From positions 496,001-560,000 of the forward strand of contig NZ_FNFN01000003.1 in NCBI RefSeq assembly GCF_900101045.1: a stretch of DNA of 64,000 nt, read 5' to 3'. A model generated the notes under the pieces. It searched no databases. It was not told the DNA's origin and saw only the letters and a program-made list of their open reading frames with translations. Source of the stretch: Nocardioides sp. YR527. GTDB taxonomy: Bacteria > Actinomycetota > Actinomycetes > Propionibacteriales > Nocardioidaceae. Below, piece after piece: positions 41,181 through 50,843 of the stretch (position 1 is its first letter; the number at the start of each line of letters is the position of its first letter). A program made the translations under genes and the position numbers.

Positions 41181-42032
41181 ATGACGGTTCCCACGATCAA
41201 GCTCAATGACGGCACGTCGATCCCGCAGTTCGGTCTCGGTGTCTGGCAGGTTCCGCAGGACGAGACCGAGCAGGTGGTGAGCCAGGCTCTCGAGGTCGGC
41301 TACCGCCACATCGACACCGCGCAGATGTACCAGAACGAGGCCGGAGTCGGCGCCGCACTGAAGAGCGCCGGACTCGCCCGCGAGGACGTCTACGTCACCA
41401 CCAAGCTCAACAACTCCCAGCACGACCCGGTCAAGGCGAAGGCATCGCTGGAGCGGTCTCTGGAGCTGCTCGGCCTGGACCGCGTCGACCTGTTCCTGAT
41501 CCACTGGCCGCTGCCGACGCAGTACGACGGGACGTACGCGAAGACGTGGGAGGCCCTCGTCGGCCTCCGCGAGGAGGGCCTGACCACCTCCGTCGGCGTC
41601 TCCAACTTCCAGCCCGACCACCTCGACAGGATCGTCGCCGAGACCGGCGTCGCTCCTGCGGTCAACCAGATCGAGGTGCACCCCTACTTCGCCAACGAGG
41701 CCGCTCGCGCCGCCACCCTGGGTCACGGCGCGAAGGTCGAGTCCTGGTCCCCGCTCGGGCAGGGCGGCGGTGAGCTCACCGACCCGGTGGTCGCCGAGAT
41801 CGCCTCTGCCCACGGCAAGTCGCCCGCCCAGGTCCTGCTCCGCTGGCAGATCGACCGTGGCGACATCGTCTTCCCCAAGTCCGTACGCCGCGAGCGGCTC
41901 GAGGAGAACCTCGAGATCTTCGACTTCGAGCTGAGCGCCGACCAGGTCACCGCCCTCGCGGCCCTCGACAAGGGCGAGTCCGGCCGCTCCGGCCCCAACC
42001 CCGACACCTTCGACTGGATCCCGTCCTTCTGA
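41181..42032 (+). CDS. Aldo/keto reductase
   Basis: 283 residues from ATG 41181 (a longer in-frame start at 41169 adds MYVG). AKR family: LNDGTSIPQFGLGVWQ, GYRHIDTAQMY with catalytic Asp/Tyr, VDLFLIHWPLP, the SVGVSNF segment and NQIEVHP, with the typical KSVRRERL nucleotide-binding tail. It resembles 2,5-diketo-gluconate reductases and other NADPH-dependent AKR5 enzymes. Cytoplasmic, reduces aldehydes or ketones. The specific substrate is not known. It ends before a nested palindrome and the dnaK promoter. Confidence 0.93.
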   Translation: MTVPTIKLNDGTSIPQFGLGVWQVPQDETEQVVSQALEVGYRHIDTAQMYQNEAGVGAALKSAGLAREDVYVTTKLNNSQHDPVKAKASLERSLELLGLDRVDLFLIHWPLPTQYDGTYAKTWEALVGLREEGLTTSVGVSNFQPDHLDRIVAETGVAPAVNQIEVHPYFANEAARAATLGHGAKVESWSPLGQGGGELTDPVVAEIASAHGKSPAQVLLRWQIDRGDIVFPKSVRRERLEENLEIFDFELSADQVTALAALDKGESGRSGPNPDTFDWIPSF

Positions 42033-42043
42033 CGCAGACACCC

Positions 42044-42139
42044 GCCGAGTCGGCTCATCCTGACGCAGGCCATCGCCGAGTCGGCTCGTCATGACGAGCC
42101 GACTCGGCGGCGTTTTCGGTCAGGATGAGCCGACTCGGC
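42044..42139. terminator. Nested palindrome between aldo/keto reductase and dnaK
   Basis: A 36-bp perfect palindrome (42074-42109, arms CGCCGAGTCGGCTCGTCA and its complement) lies within outer 20-bp perfect arms, GCCGAGTCGGCTCATCCTGA (42044-42063) and its complement (42120-42139). A TTTT follows the inner stem and another the outer one. Two stem-loops, or one of two alternative folds, can form. It likely terminates the aldo/keto reductase transcript; the rest of the 298-bp region, to 42330, holds the dnaK promoter. Confidence 0.75.
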
Positions 42140-42197
42140 CCGCTTTTGGCTGGCGCTGGAATAGGGGGCGTAGGGTCTTCGTTGTGGACAGTGAACG

Positions 42198-42222
42198 AAG
42201 TTGAGTTGAATCGGCTCAACTT
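42198..42222. promoter_or_regulatory. HAIR-type HspR operator upstream of dnaK
   Basis: AAGTTGAG and CTCAACTT form a perfect 8-bp inverted repeat, with inner form GTTGAGT-N7-GCTCAAC, which fits the HAIR consensus CTTGAGT-N7-ACTCAAG at 12 of 14 positions. It lies 109 bp before the dnaK start. Its regulator, HspR, is encoded at the end of this operon, giving a feedback loop. Confidence 0.85.
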
Positions 42223-42330
42223 GTTTGCAACACTCGGCGGCAGCAGCCGCTGGGGCGGCGCAGACCACAGTCTTCCGGGGCTCCCCGGATTTCCACATAC
42301 ACACAGCTTCAACAAGCGGAGGTAGCAAAG

Positions 42331-44186
<1,856 letters not shown>

Positions 44187-44190
<4 letters not shown>

Positions 44191-44912
44191 CCAAGCGCCG
44201 CCCCGGCGGGGCGGAGGAGGCCGTCGAGGAGACGACCTCCGAGGCCCTGCCCGAGACCGATCCTGAGACAGAGGCCGTCGAGGTGGACGCTCCGGAGGGC
44301 GACGCCTCGGACTCGGACGATGCCGCCGAGGCGGGCTCCGACGAGGACGGCTCCGAGGAGTCGACCGAGGACGAGTCCGAAGAGACGGACGAGACGGACG
44401 AGACGGACGAGACGGACGAGGCAGAGGACGAGGCAGACGTGGTGATCGAGGACGACAGCGAGGTGGACTTCATGGCCGATGCCGCCGACGAGGTCGACAA
44501 GCGGGTCGCCGAGCTGACCACCGACCTGCAGCGTCTCCAGGCCGAGTACGTCAACTACAAGAAGCGGGTCGACCGTGACCGCGAGCTGGTCTCGCAGAAC
44601 GCGACCTACAAGGTGCTCACTCCGATCGTGGAGGTGCTCGACACCATCGACCGTGCTCGTGAGCACGGCGAGGTCGACGGTGGCTTCAAGGCCGTCGCCG
44701 ACCAGCTCGAGAAGATCGTGACCAACCTGGGTCTGAAGAAGTTCGGTGAGCCGGGCGACGTCTTCGACCCCAACCGTCACGAGGCGCTCAGCCACATGGG
44801 CACCGACCCGGAGGTCGAGGAGACCTCGGTCAAGCTGGTCGCCAAGGCCGGCTACATGATCGGTGACCGAGTGGTCAGGGCCGCGCAGGTCCTGGTCGTC
44901 GACCCGGAGTGA
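44187..44912 (+). CDS. grpE: Nucleotide-exchange factor GrpE
   Basis: 241 residues, GTG 44187 overlapping the dnaK stop (GTGA). The C-terminal part is a GrpE: a long coiled coil (about residues 100-150, [20 protein letters not shown]) and a beta-rich head ([15 protein letters not shown]). The N-terminal about 85 residues are strongly acidic, with a direct repeat of Asp-Glu-Thr ([14 protein letters not shown]). Its role is to release ADP from DnaK. The acidic extension is common in actinobacterial GrpE but is longer here than in many. Confidence 0.97.
44382..44417 (+). repeat. 9-bp tandem repeat in grpE
   Basis: GAGACGGAC repeats four times in a row (44382-44417) and codes for Glu-Thr-Asp. 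It can slip in frame, so copy number may differ among strains without breaking the gene. Confidence 0.85.
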
Positions 44913-44931
44913 CCTGGAGTGACAACGACTG

Positions 44932-44969
44932 GTGGCCGAGGCTGTCGAGACATCGGCAGCCTCGGCCAC
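44932..44969. other. Hairpin between grpE and dnaJ
   Basis: GTGGCCGAGGCTG (44932-44944) pairs perfectly with CAGCCTCGGCCAC (44957-44969), 12-base loop. No T run, so it may stabilise the upstream mRNA segment or lower dnaJ output rather than terminate. Confidence 0.6.
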
Positions 44970-44993
44970 CGCGAAGAAGGGAGGAGGGGCTAG

Positions 44994-46184
44994 GTGGCTG
45001 AGAACGACGGGATCCGGCCGGACTGGATCAACAAGGACTACTACGCCGAGCTGGGTGTCAAGAAGGACGCCTCGGGCGACGACATCAAGAAGGCCTATCG
45101 CAAGCTCGCGCGGGCCAACCACCCCGACTCCAACCCGGGCGACGACGCCAAGCACGAGAAGTTCAAGAAGGTCGCCGAGGCCTACGACGTCGTCGGTGAC
45201 GCCGAGAAGCGCAAGAAGTACGACGAGGTCCGCACGCTCGGCGCCTCGGGTGGCTTCCCGGGCGGCTTCGGGGGCACGGGCGGTCGCGGCTACAACTTCG
45301 ACGACCTCTTCGGTGGCGGCACCGCCCAGGGCGGCGGCCTCGGCGACATGTTCGGCGACCTCTTCGGCGGTGCCGGTGGCGCCGGCGGAGGCTTCGGTGG
45401 GCGGCGTACGACCCCGAGGGCTCGGCCGATCAAGGGTGCCGACGTCGAGACGAGCGCCACGATCGGGTTCACCGACGCGCTCGACGGCGTGACCATCTCG
45501 CTGCGGCTGACCTCGGACGCCGCCTGCCCCGACTGCAACGGCACCGGCGGCAAGCCCGGCACCAAGCCGCGGGTCTGTCCCGAGTGCGAGGGCGCGGGCT
45601 ACGTCGTCAACTCCGTCGGCGGCGCGTTCTCGATGAACGAGACCTGCCCGCGCTGCGGTGGCCGCCAGCTGATCTACGACGAGGCCTGCCCGACCTGCCA
45701 CGGCTCCGGTCGCGGCACCTCCGCGCGCACCATCCAGGCGCGCATCCCGGCCGGCGTCAAGGACCGTCAGCGGATCCGGCTCAAGGGCAAGGGCGCCGCC
45801 GGTGAGAACGGCGGCCCGGCCGGTGACCTCTACGTCACCGTGCACGTCACGCCCCACCGCGTCTTCGGCCGCAAGGACGACAACCTCACCATCGACGTGC
45901 CGGTCGGTTTCGACGAGCTGGCTCTCGGCGCCGAGGCCAAGCTGCCGACGCTGTCCGGTTCGCCGGTGACGCTGCGGATCCCCGCGGGGACCCCCAACGG
46001 GCGTACGTTCCGGGTCCGGGGCAAGGGGTTCCGGCGCTCGGACGGCACCGTGGGTGACCTGCTCGCGACCGTCGAGGTGCAGATCCCGGCCGTGCTCGAC
46101 ACCGACGCCAAGGCCGCCGTCGAGGCCTATCGGGCCGCGATGGCCGGCAAGCCCCTGCGTACGTCTCTTCTCGAGGAGTCATGA
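44994..46184 (+). CDS. dnaJ: Hsp40 chaperone DnaJ
   Basis: 396 residues, GTG 44994 with GGGAGGAGG upstream. J domain with HPD at residues 43-45, a Gly/Phe-rich segment (about 80-145), four zinc-finger CxxCxGxG units (CPDCNGTGG, CPECEGAG, CPRCGG, CPTCHGSG), then the C-terminal substrate and dimerisation domain. The third zinc unit is CPRCGGRQ, without the final G. It starts 12 residues before the J domain, as in DnaJ1-type proteins of actinobacteria. It delivers clients to DnaK. The stop overlaps hspR (ATGA). Confidence 0.97.
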   Translation: MAENDGIRPDWINKDYYAELGVKKDASGDDIKKAYRKLARANHPDSNPGDDAKHEKFKKVAEAYDVVGDAEKRKKYDEVRTLGASGGFPGGFGGTGGRGYNFDDLFGGGTAQGGGLGDMFGDLFGGAGGAGGGFGGRRTTPRARPIKGADVETSATIGFTDALDGVTISLRLTSDAACPDCNGTGGKPGTKPRVCPECEGAGYVVNSVGGAFSMNETCPRCGGRQLIYDEACPTCHGSGRGTSARTIQARIPAGVKDRQRIRLKGKGAAGENGGPAGDLYVTVHVTPHRVFGRKDDNLTIDVPVGFDELALGAEAKLPTLSGSPVTLRIPAGTPNGRTFRVRGKGFRRSDGTVGDLLATVEVQIPAVLDTDAKAAVEAYRAAMAGKPLRTSLLEES

Positions 46185-46618
46185 TGAGTGAGGGATTCGG
46201 CAGCCCGGCTCCGGATGCCGCGGTCTACGTGATCAGCGTGGCCGCGGAGCTGACCGGGCTGCACCCGCAGACGCTGCGCACCTATGAGCGGATGGGCCTG
46301 ATCACCCCCGGTCGCACCGGGGGCGGCGGGCGCCGCTACTCCTTCCACGACATCGAGCTGCTGCGGTCGATCGCCGACCTGACCGCGGCCGGCATCGGCA
46401 TCGAGGGGGTGCGCCGCATCCTCGCTCTCGAGCAGCACGTCGACGCCCTGCGCCGACGCAACGAGGAGCTGCTGCACGAGCTGGCCGCGACCCGCGAGGC
46501 CCTCGCCCAGGCGAGGGCGGCGGCCCCCGAACCGAAGGGTCCGACCAGCAGGCTTCCTGCGGTTCGTCAGGCGCCGCCCGGACAGGCGATCGTGGTCTGG
46601 CGGCGGCAGCAGGGATAG
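46181..46618 (+). CDS. hspR: Heat-shock repressor HspR (MerR family)
   Basis: 145 residues, ATG 46181 (or 46184). MerR-type winged helix: VYVISVAAELTGLHPQTLRT followed by YERMGLITPGRTGGGGRRYS and a coiled coil around EQHVDALRRRNEELLHEL. The C terminus is Pro- and Gln-rich (VWRRQQG). HspR represses the dnaK operon by binding HAIR sites and needs DnaK as co-repressor in streptomycetes. The operon's HAIR site is at 42198-42222. The gene overlaps the dnaJ stop by 4 bp. Confidence 0.97.
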   Translation: MMSEGFGSPAPDAAVYVISVAAELTGLHPQTLRTYERMGLITPGRTGGGGRRYSFHDIELLRSIADLTAAGIGIEGVRRILALEQHVDALRRRNEELLHELAATREALAQARAAAPEPKGPTSRLPAVRQAPPGQAIVVWRRQQG

Positions 46619-47017
46619 CACGGCGTGCCCGATTTCGGGGACAGATCTGTTGGCGAGTTGTGGATTTCGGTTAAAACCGATGTTGGTGCGATGCCCGCAT
46701 ACTGATGAGTAAGCCGCGGGTGTCGGACCAACCCCCATATGGTCGGGGCACACGCGGCGGACCCGGTGGAGCCGACCCGAGACGGACCCACCGGGTCCTT
46801 CCAATTTCGGCGGTACACGACCGCCGGTTTCTTGTTACGGATGTCGGGCCGGTGCGAGCGTCGCCCTGGACCGAACCCGGGTGATCAGGCAAGATCCGAA
46901 GTGACGTCCGCGCTCGGCGCGGGCGGTGTCTCCCGGGATCGATGACCCGCGGCGCGCCTCGGTGCCGGTCGGTGCGGTTTCCGGAGGAGTCCCACTGACG
47001 GAAAAACAAGGGGTCCC
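46619..47017. other. 399-bp intergenic region with hairpins and likely promoter
   Basis: No convincing coding frame. It holds the dyad TCGGTTAAAACCGA (46667-46680), a stem GGACCCGGTGG (46759-46769) with CCACCGGGTCC (46788-46798) followed by TTCC, and a short hairpin GGCGGT/ACCGCC (46809-46825) followed by GGTTTCTTG. The first two are likely terminators of the heat-shock operon. CATACTGA (46699) resembles a -10 region and the same GCATACTGA stands 34 bp before the second DUF445 gene. Downstream, nothing else is seen before AAGGGG at 47009-47014. Confidence 0.6.
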
Positions 47018-48331
47018 GTGTCCAGCGTCGTCGACGTGCTCTCCGGGTGGGACATCGACTGGTTCGAGTTCTGGTCGGTCCCGATCTTCACCGCCGTGAT
47101 CGGTTGGCTGATCAACTGGTCGGGACTGTGGATGCTCTTCTCCCCGATCCGTTTCCACGGGATCACCGTGCCGGGGCTCAAGCAGATCGCGGGCTCGCTG
47201 CCGCGCAAGGTCCAGGAGATCCCGGGCATCCTGCGCGGCGGGCTCGGCTGGCAGGGGATCGTGCCTGCGCGAGCCGCGAAGATGGGCTCGATCGCCGTCG
47301 ACCGGGCGTTGTCCCAGATGGCGACGGCCCGCGACTTCTACGAGCAGCTCGAGCCGGACAAGATCGCCGCCCACATCGTCGACGTGTTCCGTCCCGAGAT
47401 CCCTCTGCTCGTCGACGAGATCATGTGGCGTGAGCATCCGCGGTTCTGGCGCGATCTGCCGCGCCCGCTGCGTACGGTCGTGATCCAGCGGGTCCAGGAC
47501 CGGCTCCCCGAGGTCGTCGGTGACGTGACCGTCGAGATCGGCAACCACATCGACCAGCTCTTCGACCCGAAGCTCATGGTGATCGAGAACTTCGAGAAGG
47601 ATCCCTCGATCATCGTGCGGATCTTCAAGGACTTCGGTGCCCGCGAGCTGCGGATGATGGTCGTCTTCGGGGCGATCTTCGGTTTCCTGCTCGGCATCCC
47701 GGTCGCCGTCGTCGACCAGGCCTTCCACATCTGGTGGCTGCTGCCGATCCTCGGCGTGATGGTCGGGTGGACGACCAACCTCCTCGGCATGCTGCTCATC
47801 TTCGAGCCCGCCGAGCCCAGGCGGATCGGCCCGTTCAAGATCCAGGCGCTCTTCGCGCGGCGGCAGTGGCAGGCCTCCGACGTCTACGGCAAGCACATCG
47901 CCAAGGACGTGATCACTCTCGAGCGGATCGGCGACCACCTCCTCAACGGGCCGTCGGGCGACCGGACCCGCCAGATGCTGGCCGCAGCCCTCGAGCCGGC
48001 GGTCGACGCCGCGGTCGGGCCGGCCTACGGTGCGGTCCGGGTCGCGGTCGGGACCAGGAGGTTCGACGCGATCCGGACCTCGGTCGCCGAGCAGGCCGTC
48101 GACTACACCCTCACCCCGCTGCGCGACGCCGCCTTCAGCCAGCAGCAGTCCTGCAACATCCGCCGGCTGATCGCCGACCGGTGCAGGGCGCTGCCCCCGA
48201 AAACCTTCGTTGAGATGATGAGAGCCGCGATCAAGGAGGACGAGTGGCTGCTCTACGCCCACGGGGCGATCATGGGGCTGGCGGGCGGGTTTCTGCACGT
48301 CGCAGTCTTCGAATGGTGGAACGTGTTGTGA
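47018..48331 (+). CDS. DUF445 membrane protein, copy 1
   Basis: 437 residues, GTG 47018 with AAGGGG five bases upstream. DUF445 family: an N-terminal membrane segment (IFTAVIGWLINWSGLWMLFS), a helical cytoplasmic middle, two adjacent membrane segments around residues 210-260 (FGAIFGFLLGIPVAVV and WLLPILGVMVGWTTNLLGML), and a final hydrophobic AHGAIMGLAGGFLHVAVF. The paired motif G-W-x-x-N-x-x-G-x-x-x-x-F-x-P occurs twice, in the N- and C-terminal halves, as in the family. The function of the family is unknown. It is translationally coupled (GTGA) to an Abi-alpha protein and has a paralogous pair just downstream. Confidence 0.85.
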   Translation: MSSVVDVLSGWDIDWFEFWSVPIFTAVIGWLINWSGLWMLFSPIRFHGITVPGLKQIAGSLPRKVQEIPGILRGGLGWQGIVPARAAKMGSIAVDRALSQMATARDFYEQLEPDKIAAHIVDVFRPEIPLLVDEIMWREHPRFWRDLPRPLRTVVIQRVQDRLPEVVGDVTVEIGNHIDQLFDPKLMVIENFEKDPSIIVRIFKDFGARELRMMVVFGAIFGFLLGIPVAVVDQAFHIWWLLPILGVMVGWTTNLLGMLLIFEPAEPRRIGPFKIQALFARRQWQASDVYGKHIAKDVITLERIGDHLLNGPSGDRTRQMLAAALEPAVDAAVGPAYGAVRVAVGTRRFDAIRTSVAEQAVDYTLTPLRDAAFSQQQSCNIRRLIADRCRALPPKTFVEMMRAAIKEDEWLLYAHGAIMGLAGGFLHVAVFEWWNVL

Positions 48332-49347
48332 GCGCCCTCCACATCAACACCGAGCCCGGGGCCCGTCGACCGGAGCCTCGTGAGGCCCCGCCCTCGCTCG
48401 AGCCGAAGGAAGAGCTCGCCGAGGGCCGTGAGGGCATGCATCACCTGCCCACGCCGGCCCCGAGCGGTGGTTTCGTCGACGATGCGATGGAGGTCCTCCC
48501 GGGCCTGCTCAGGATCTCCGCGGTCACGGTCGCCCACACCGCGGGCTGGGGGCTGAGGACGTACGCCCGCGGGGTGGGGCGGGTCGCGAAGGCGGTCGTC
48601 GATCCCGATGAGGCCGTGCGGCTCACCGAGGACGTGGCGAGCAACGCCCGTCAGGTGACCGCTCTCGCGAAGCGGGTGGCCACCGGCAACCCGGTCACCG
48701 GTCTGCTGGAACGGTTCGCGCTGCCTGCGGCCGAGAGCGCGAGGGCGGCGATGGAGGGTCGCGCCGCGCGGGTCAACGGCGTCGCCCCGGGCACGGAGCC
48801 CGACCGGCTGCGGCGGACCGGCGAGGAGCTGCTGCGCCGATCGCGCGACGTATGGGACGAGAACGAGCGCCATCCGGCCTTCGTCAGCATCCTCGACGAG
48901 CTGGCCCCCGATGAGGCGCGCATCCTGGTGCTGATGCTCAAGGACGGCCCGCAGCCGGCCGTCGACGTGGTCGAGGGTGGCCTGATCGGCCACCTGCGCG
49001 GGGCGCGGATGATCGCCCGGGGCCTGACCATGATCGGAGCGCAGGCCAGCGTGCGCTACCCGTCGCTGGTGCCGCAGTACCTCAACAACCTGACCCGGCT
49101 CGGTCTGGTCTGGCAGTCCGAGGATCCGGTCGGCGAGCTGATCCGCTATCAGGTGGTCGAAGCGCAACCCGACGTACTCGCGGCTCTTCACGCCAAGGGT
49201 GGTGCTCGGATCAAGCGACGCTCGATCCATCTGACGCCGTTCGGTCAGGACTTCGCGCGGGCCTGTTTCGCGGACGTCGAGGATCTCGACCGGCTGCCGA
49301 ACCATGAGATCCCGCCCGGCGCGGCGACGGAGGCACCGACCGAATAG
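48328..49347 (+). CDS. Abi-alpha (DUF4393-like) protein, copy 1
   Basis: 339 residues from GTG 48328, which overlaps the DUF445 stop by 4 bp; an upstream ATG at 48313 would be in the overlapping frame. N-terminal low-complexity part, a hydrophobic/helical segment (ISAVTVAHTAGWGLRTY) and a C-terminal domain with RRSRDVWDENERHPAFVSIL, DELAPDEARILVLMLKDG and YPSLVPQYLNNLTRLGL. This resembles the Abi-alpha (DUF4393) domain, first linked to abortive infection plasmids but also found on chromosomes with unknown role. No nuclease or toxin motif is visible. It forms an operon with DUF445, and the same gene pair recurs next door. Confidence 0.7.
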   Translation: MSALHINTEPGARRPEPREAPPSLEPKEELAEGREGMHHLPTPAPSGGFVDDAMEVLPGLLRISAVTVAHTAGWGLRTYARGVGRVAKAVVDPDEAVRLTEDVASNARQVTALAKRVATGNPVTGLLERFALPAAESARAAMEGRAARVNGVAPGTEPDRLRRTGEELLRRSRDVWDENERHPAFVSILDELAPDEARILVLMLKDGPQPAVDVVEGGLIGHLRGARMIARGLTMIGAQASVRYPSLVPQYLNNLTRLGLVWQSEDPVGELIRYQVVEAQPDVLAALHAKGGARIKRRSIHLTPFGQDFARACFADVEDLDRLPNHEIPPGAATEAPTE

Positions 49348-49441
49348 TCCAGCCGAATAGCAGACGCTTCAGGGTGTGTGAGTTCGCCTGTGGGTAGGGT
49401 ACGCATACTGACGGTCTGGAACTCTGGCGGAAGGAGCTCGG

Positions 49442-50764
49442 ATGTCGCCGGAGTGGCAGGACTCGCTGGTCAGCTGGTTCGAGGACTGGGCTGCCCACGT
49501 CCACTGGCTCTCGCTGATCACCATCCCGATCTTCACCGGGGTGATCGGCTGGCTGATCAACTGGTCGGGCCTCTACATGCTCTTCTCCCCGCTCACGTTC
49601 AAGGGGTTCCGGGTGCCGGGGCTGCGCGAGCTGACCAGGGTGCTCCCGCACAAGCTGCAGGAGGTCCCGGGCTTCGCCCAGGGCGGGCTCGGCTGGCAGG
49701 GCATCATCCCCGCCCGGGCCGCGAAGATGGGCTCGATCGCCGTCGACAAGGCGATCGCCAAGCTCGGCACGCCGAGCGACTTCTACCAGCAGCTCGGTCC
49801 CTCGGAGATCGCCACGCACATCGTGGAGACCTTCCGCCCGGAGGTGCCCGAGCTGGTCGACCAGATCATGATGCGCGAGCACCCGCGGCTCTGGCGCGAC
49901 CTGCCGCAGGCGGTCAAGGACGCGATCGCCGTCCGGGTGCAGGCGCAGCTGCCCTCGATCGTCCACAAGGTCACCGACGACATCGGCATACACATCGACC
50001 AGCTGCTCGACCCGAAGCTGATGGTCATCGACCACTTCCGCAAGAACCCCGCCCTGGTGGTCAGGATCTTCCGCGACTTCGGCCAGCGCGAGCTCAATCT
50101 GATGGTCGCCTTCGGGTTCATCTTCGGCTTCCTGCTCGGCATCCCGGTGGCGCTGGTCGACCAGACCTTCCACGTGTGGTGGCTGCTTCCTGTCCTCGGC
50201 GTGGTCGTCGGCTGGGTGACCAACCTGCTCGGCATGTGGCTGATCTTCGAGCCCGCGGAGCCGCGGCGCATCCTGGGGATCAAGGTCCAGGGGCTCTTCC
50301 CGCGCCGCCAGGAGCAGGCCGCCGAGGTCTACGCCGACATCATCGCCACCGACGTGATCACGCTCGAGCGCATCGGCGACTTCCTGCTCGACGGCCCTCG
50401 CGGCGACGCGACCCGCAAGCTGCTGATCAACGCGCTGATGCCCGCGGTGGACAAAGCGGCCGGGCCCTACCGGGGCGCGGTGCGGATAGCGCTCGGCTCG
50501 GAGCGGTTCGACCGGATCAGCACCTCGGTGGCCAACGAGGCGGCGGATCGTACGCTGGTGCCGTTCCGCGATCCCGGCTTCAGCCGTCACCAGGCGGACA
50601 AGATCCGTGACCTGGTCGCACGCCGCACCAAGGAGCTTCCGCCCGGCGACTTCGTGGACATGATGAGGTCAGCGATCAAGGAGGACGAATGGATGCTCTA
50701 CGCCCACGGCGCGATCATGGGACTCGCGGGCGGCTTCCTGCACCTTCTAATCTTTCCGACATGA
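49442..50764 (+). CDS. DUF445 membrane protein, copy 2
   Basis: 440 residues, ATG 49442 with GGAAGGAG upstream. Same architecture as copy 1: IFTGVIGWLINWSGLYMLFS near the N terminus, the GWQGIIPARAAKMGSIAVD segment, two central membrane helices (MVAFGFIFGFLLGIPVALV and LLPVLGVVVGWVTNLLGMW) and AHGAIMGLAGGFLHLLIF at the end. By eye the two copies agree at well over half their positions, so they are tandem paralogues. Upstream is GCATACTGA, as before copy 1. The coupled downstream gene, 79 bp on, is the second Abi-alpha protein. Confidence 0.85.
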   Translation: MSPEWQDSLVSWFEDWAAHVHWLSLITIPIFTGVIGWLINWSGLYMLFSPLTFKGFRVPGLRELTRVLPHKLQEVPGFAQGGLGWQGIIPARAAKMGSIAVDKAIAKLGTPSDFYQQLGPSEIATHIVETFRPEVPELVDQIMMREHPRLWRDLPQAVKDAIAVRVQAQLPSIVHKVTDDIGIHIDQLLDPKLMVIDHFRKNPALVVRIFRDFGQRELNLMVAFGFIFGFLLGIPVALVDQTFHVWWLLPVLGVVVGWVTNLLGMWLIFEPAEPRRILGIKVQGLFPRRQEQAAEVYADIIATDVITLERIGDFLLDGPRGDATRKLLINALMPAVDKAAGPYRGAVRIALGSERFDRISTSVANEAADRTLVPFRDPGFSRHQADKIRDLVARRTKELPPGDFVDMMRSAIKEDEWMLYAHGAIMGLAGGFLHLLIFPT

Positions 50765-50843
50765 GCGAGCGTCAGCGAGTGATCATGGGATCCATCATGG
50801 CGCCGCGTCCGTATCCTGGCGCTTGCGCTACGGAGGTGGCGCC

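Noticed and set aside
44932..45492. Plus-strand frame between grpE and dnaJ
   Set aside because: Overlaps the hairpin and the J-domain gene in another frame; repetitive Ser/Arg composition.
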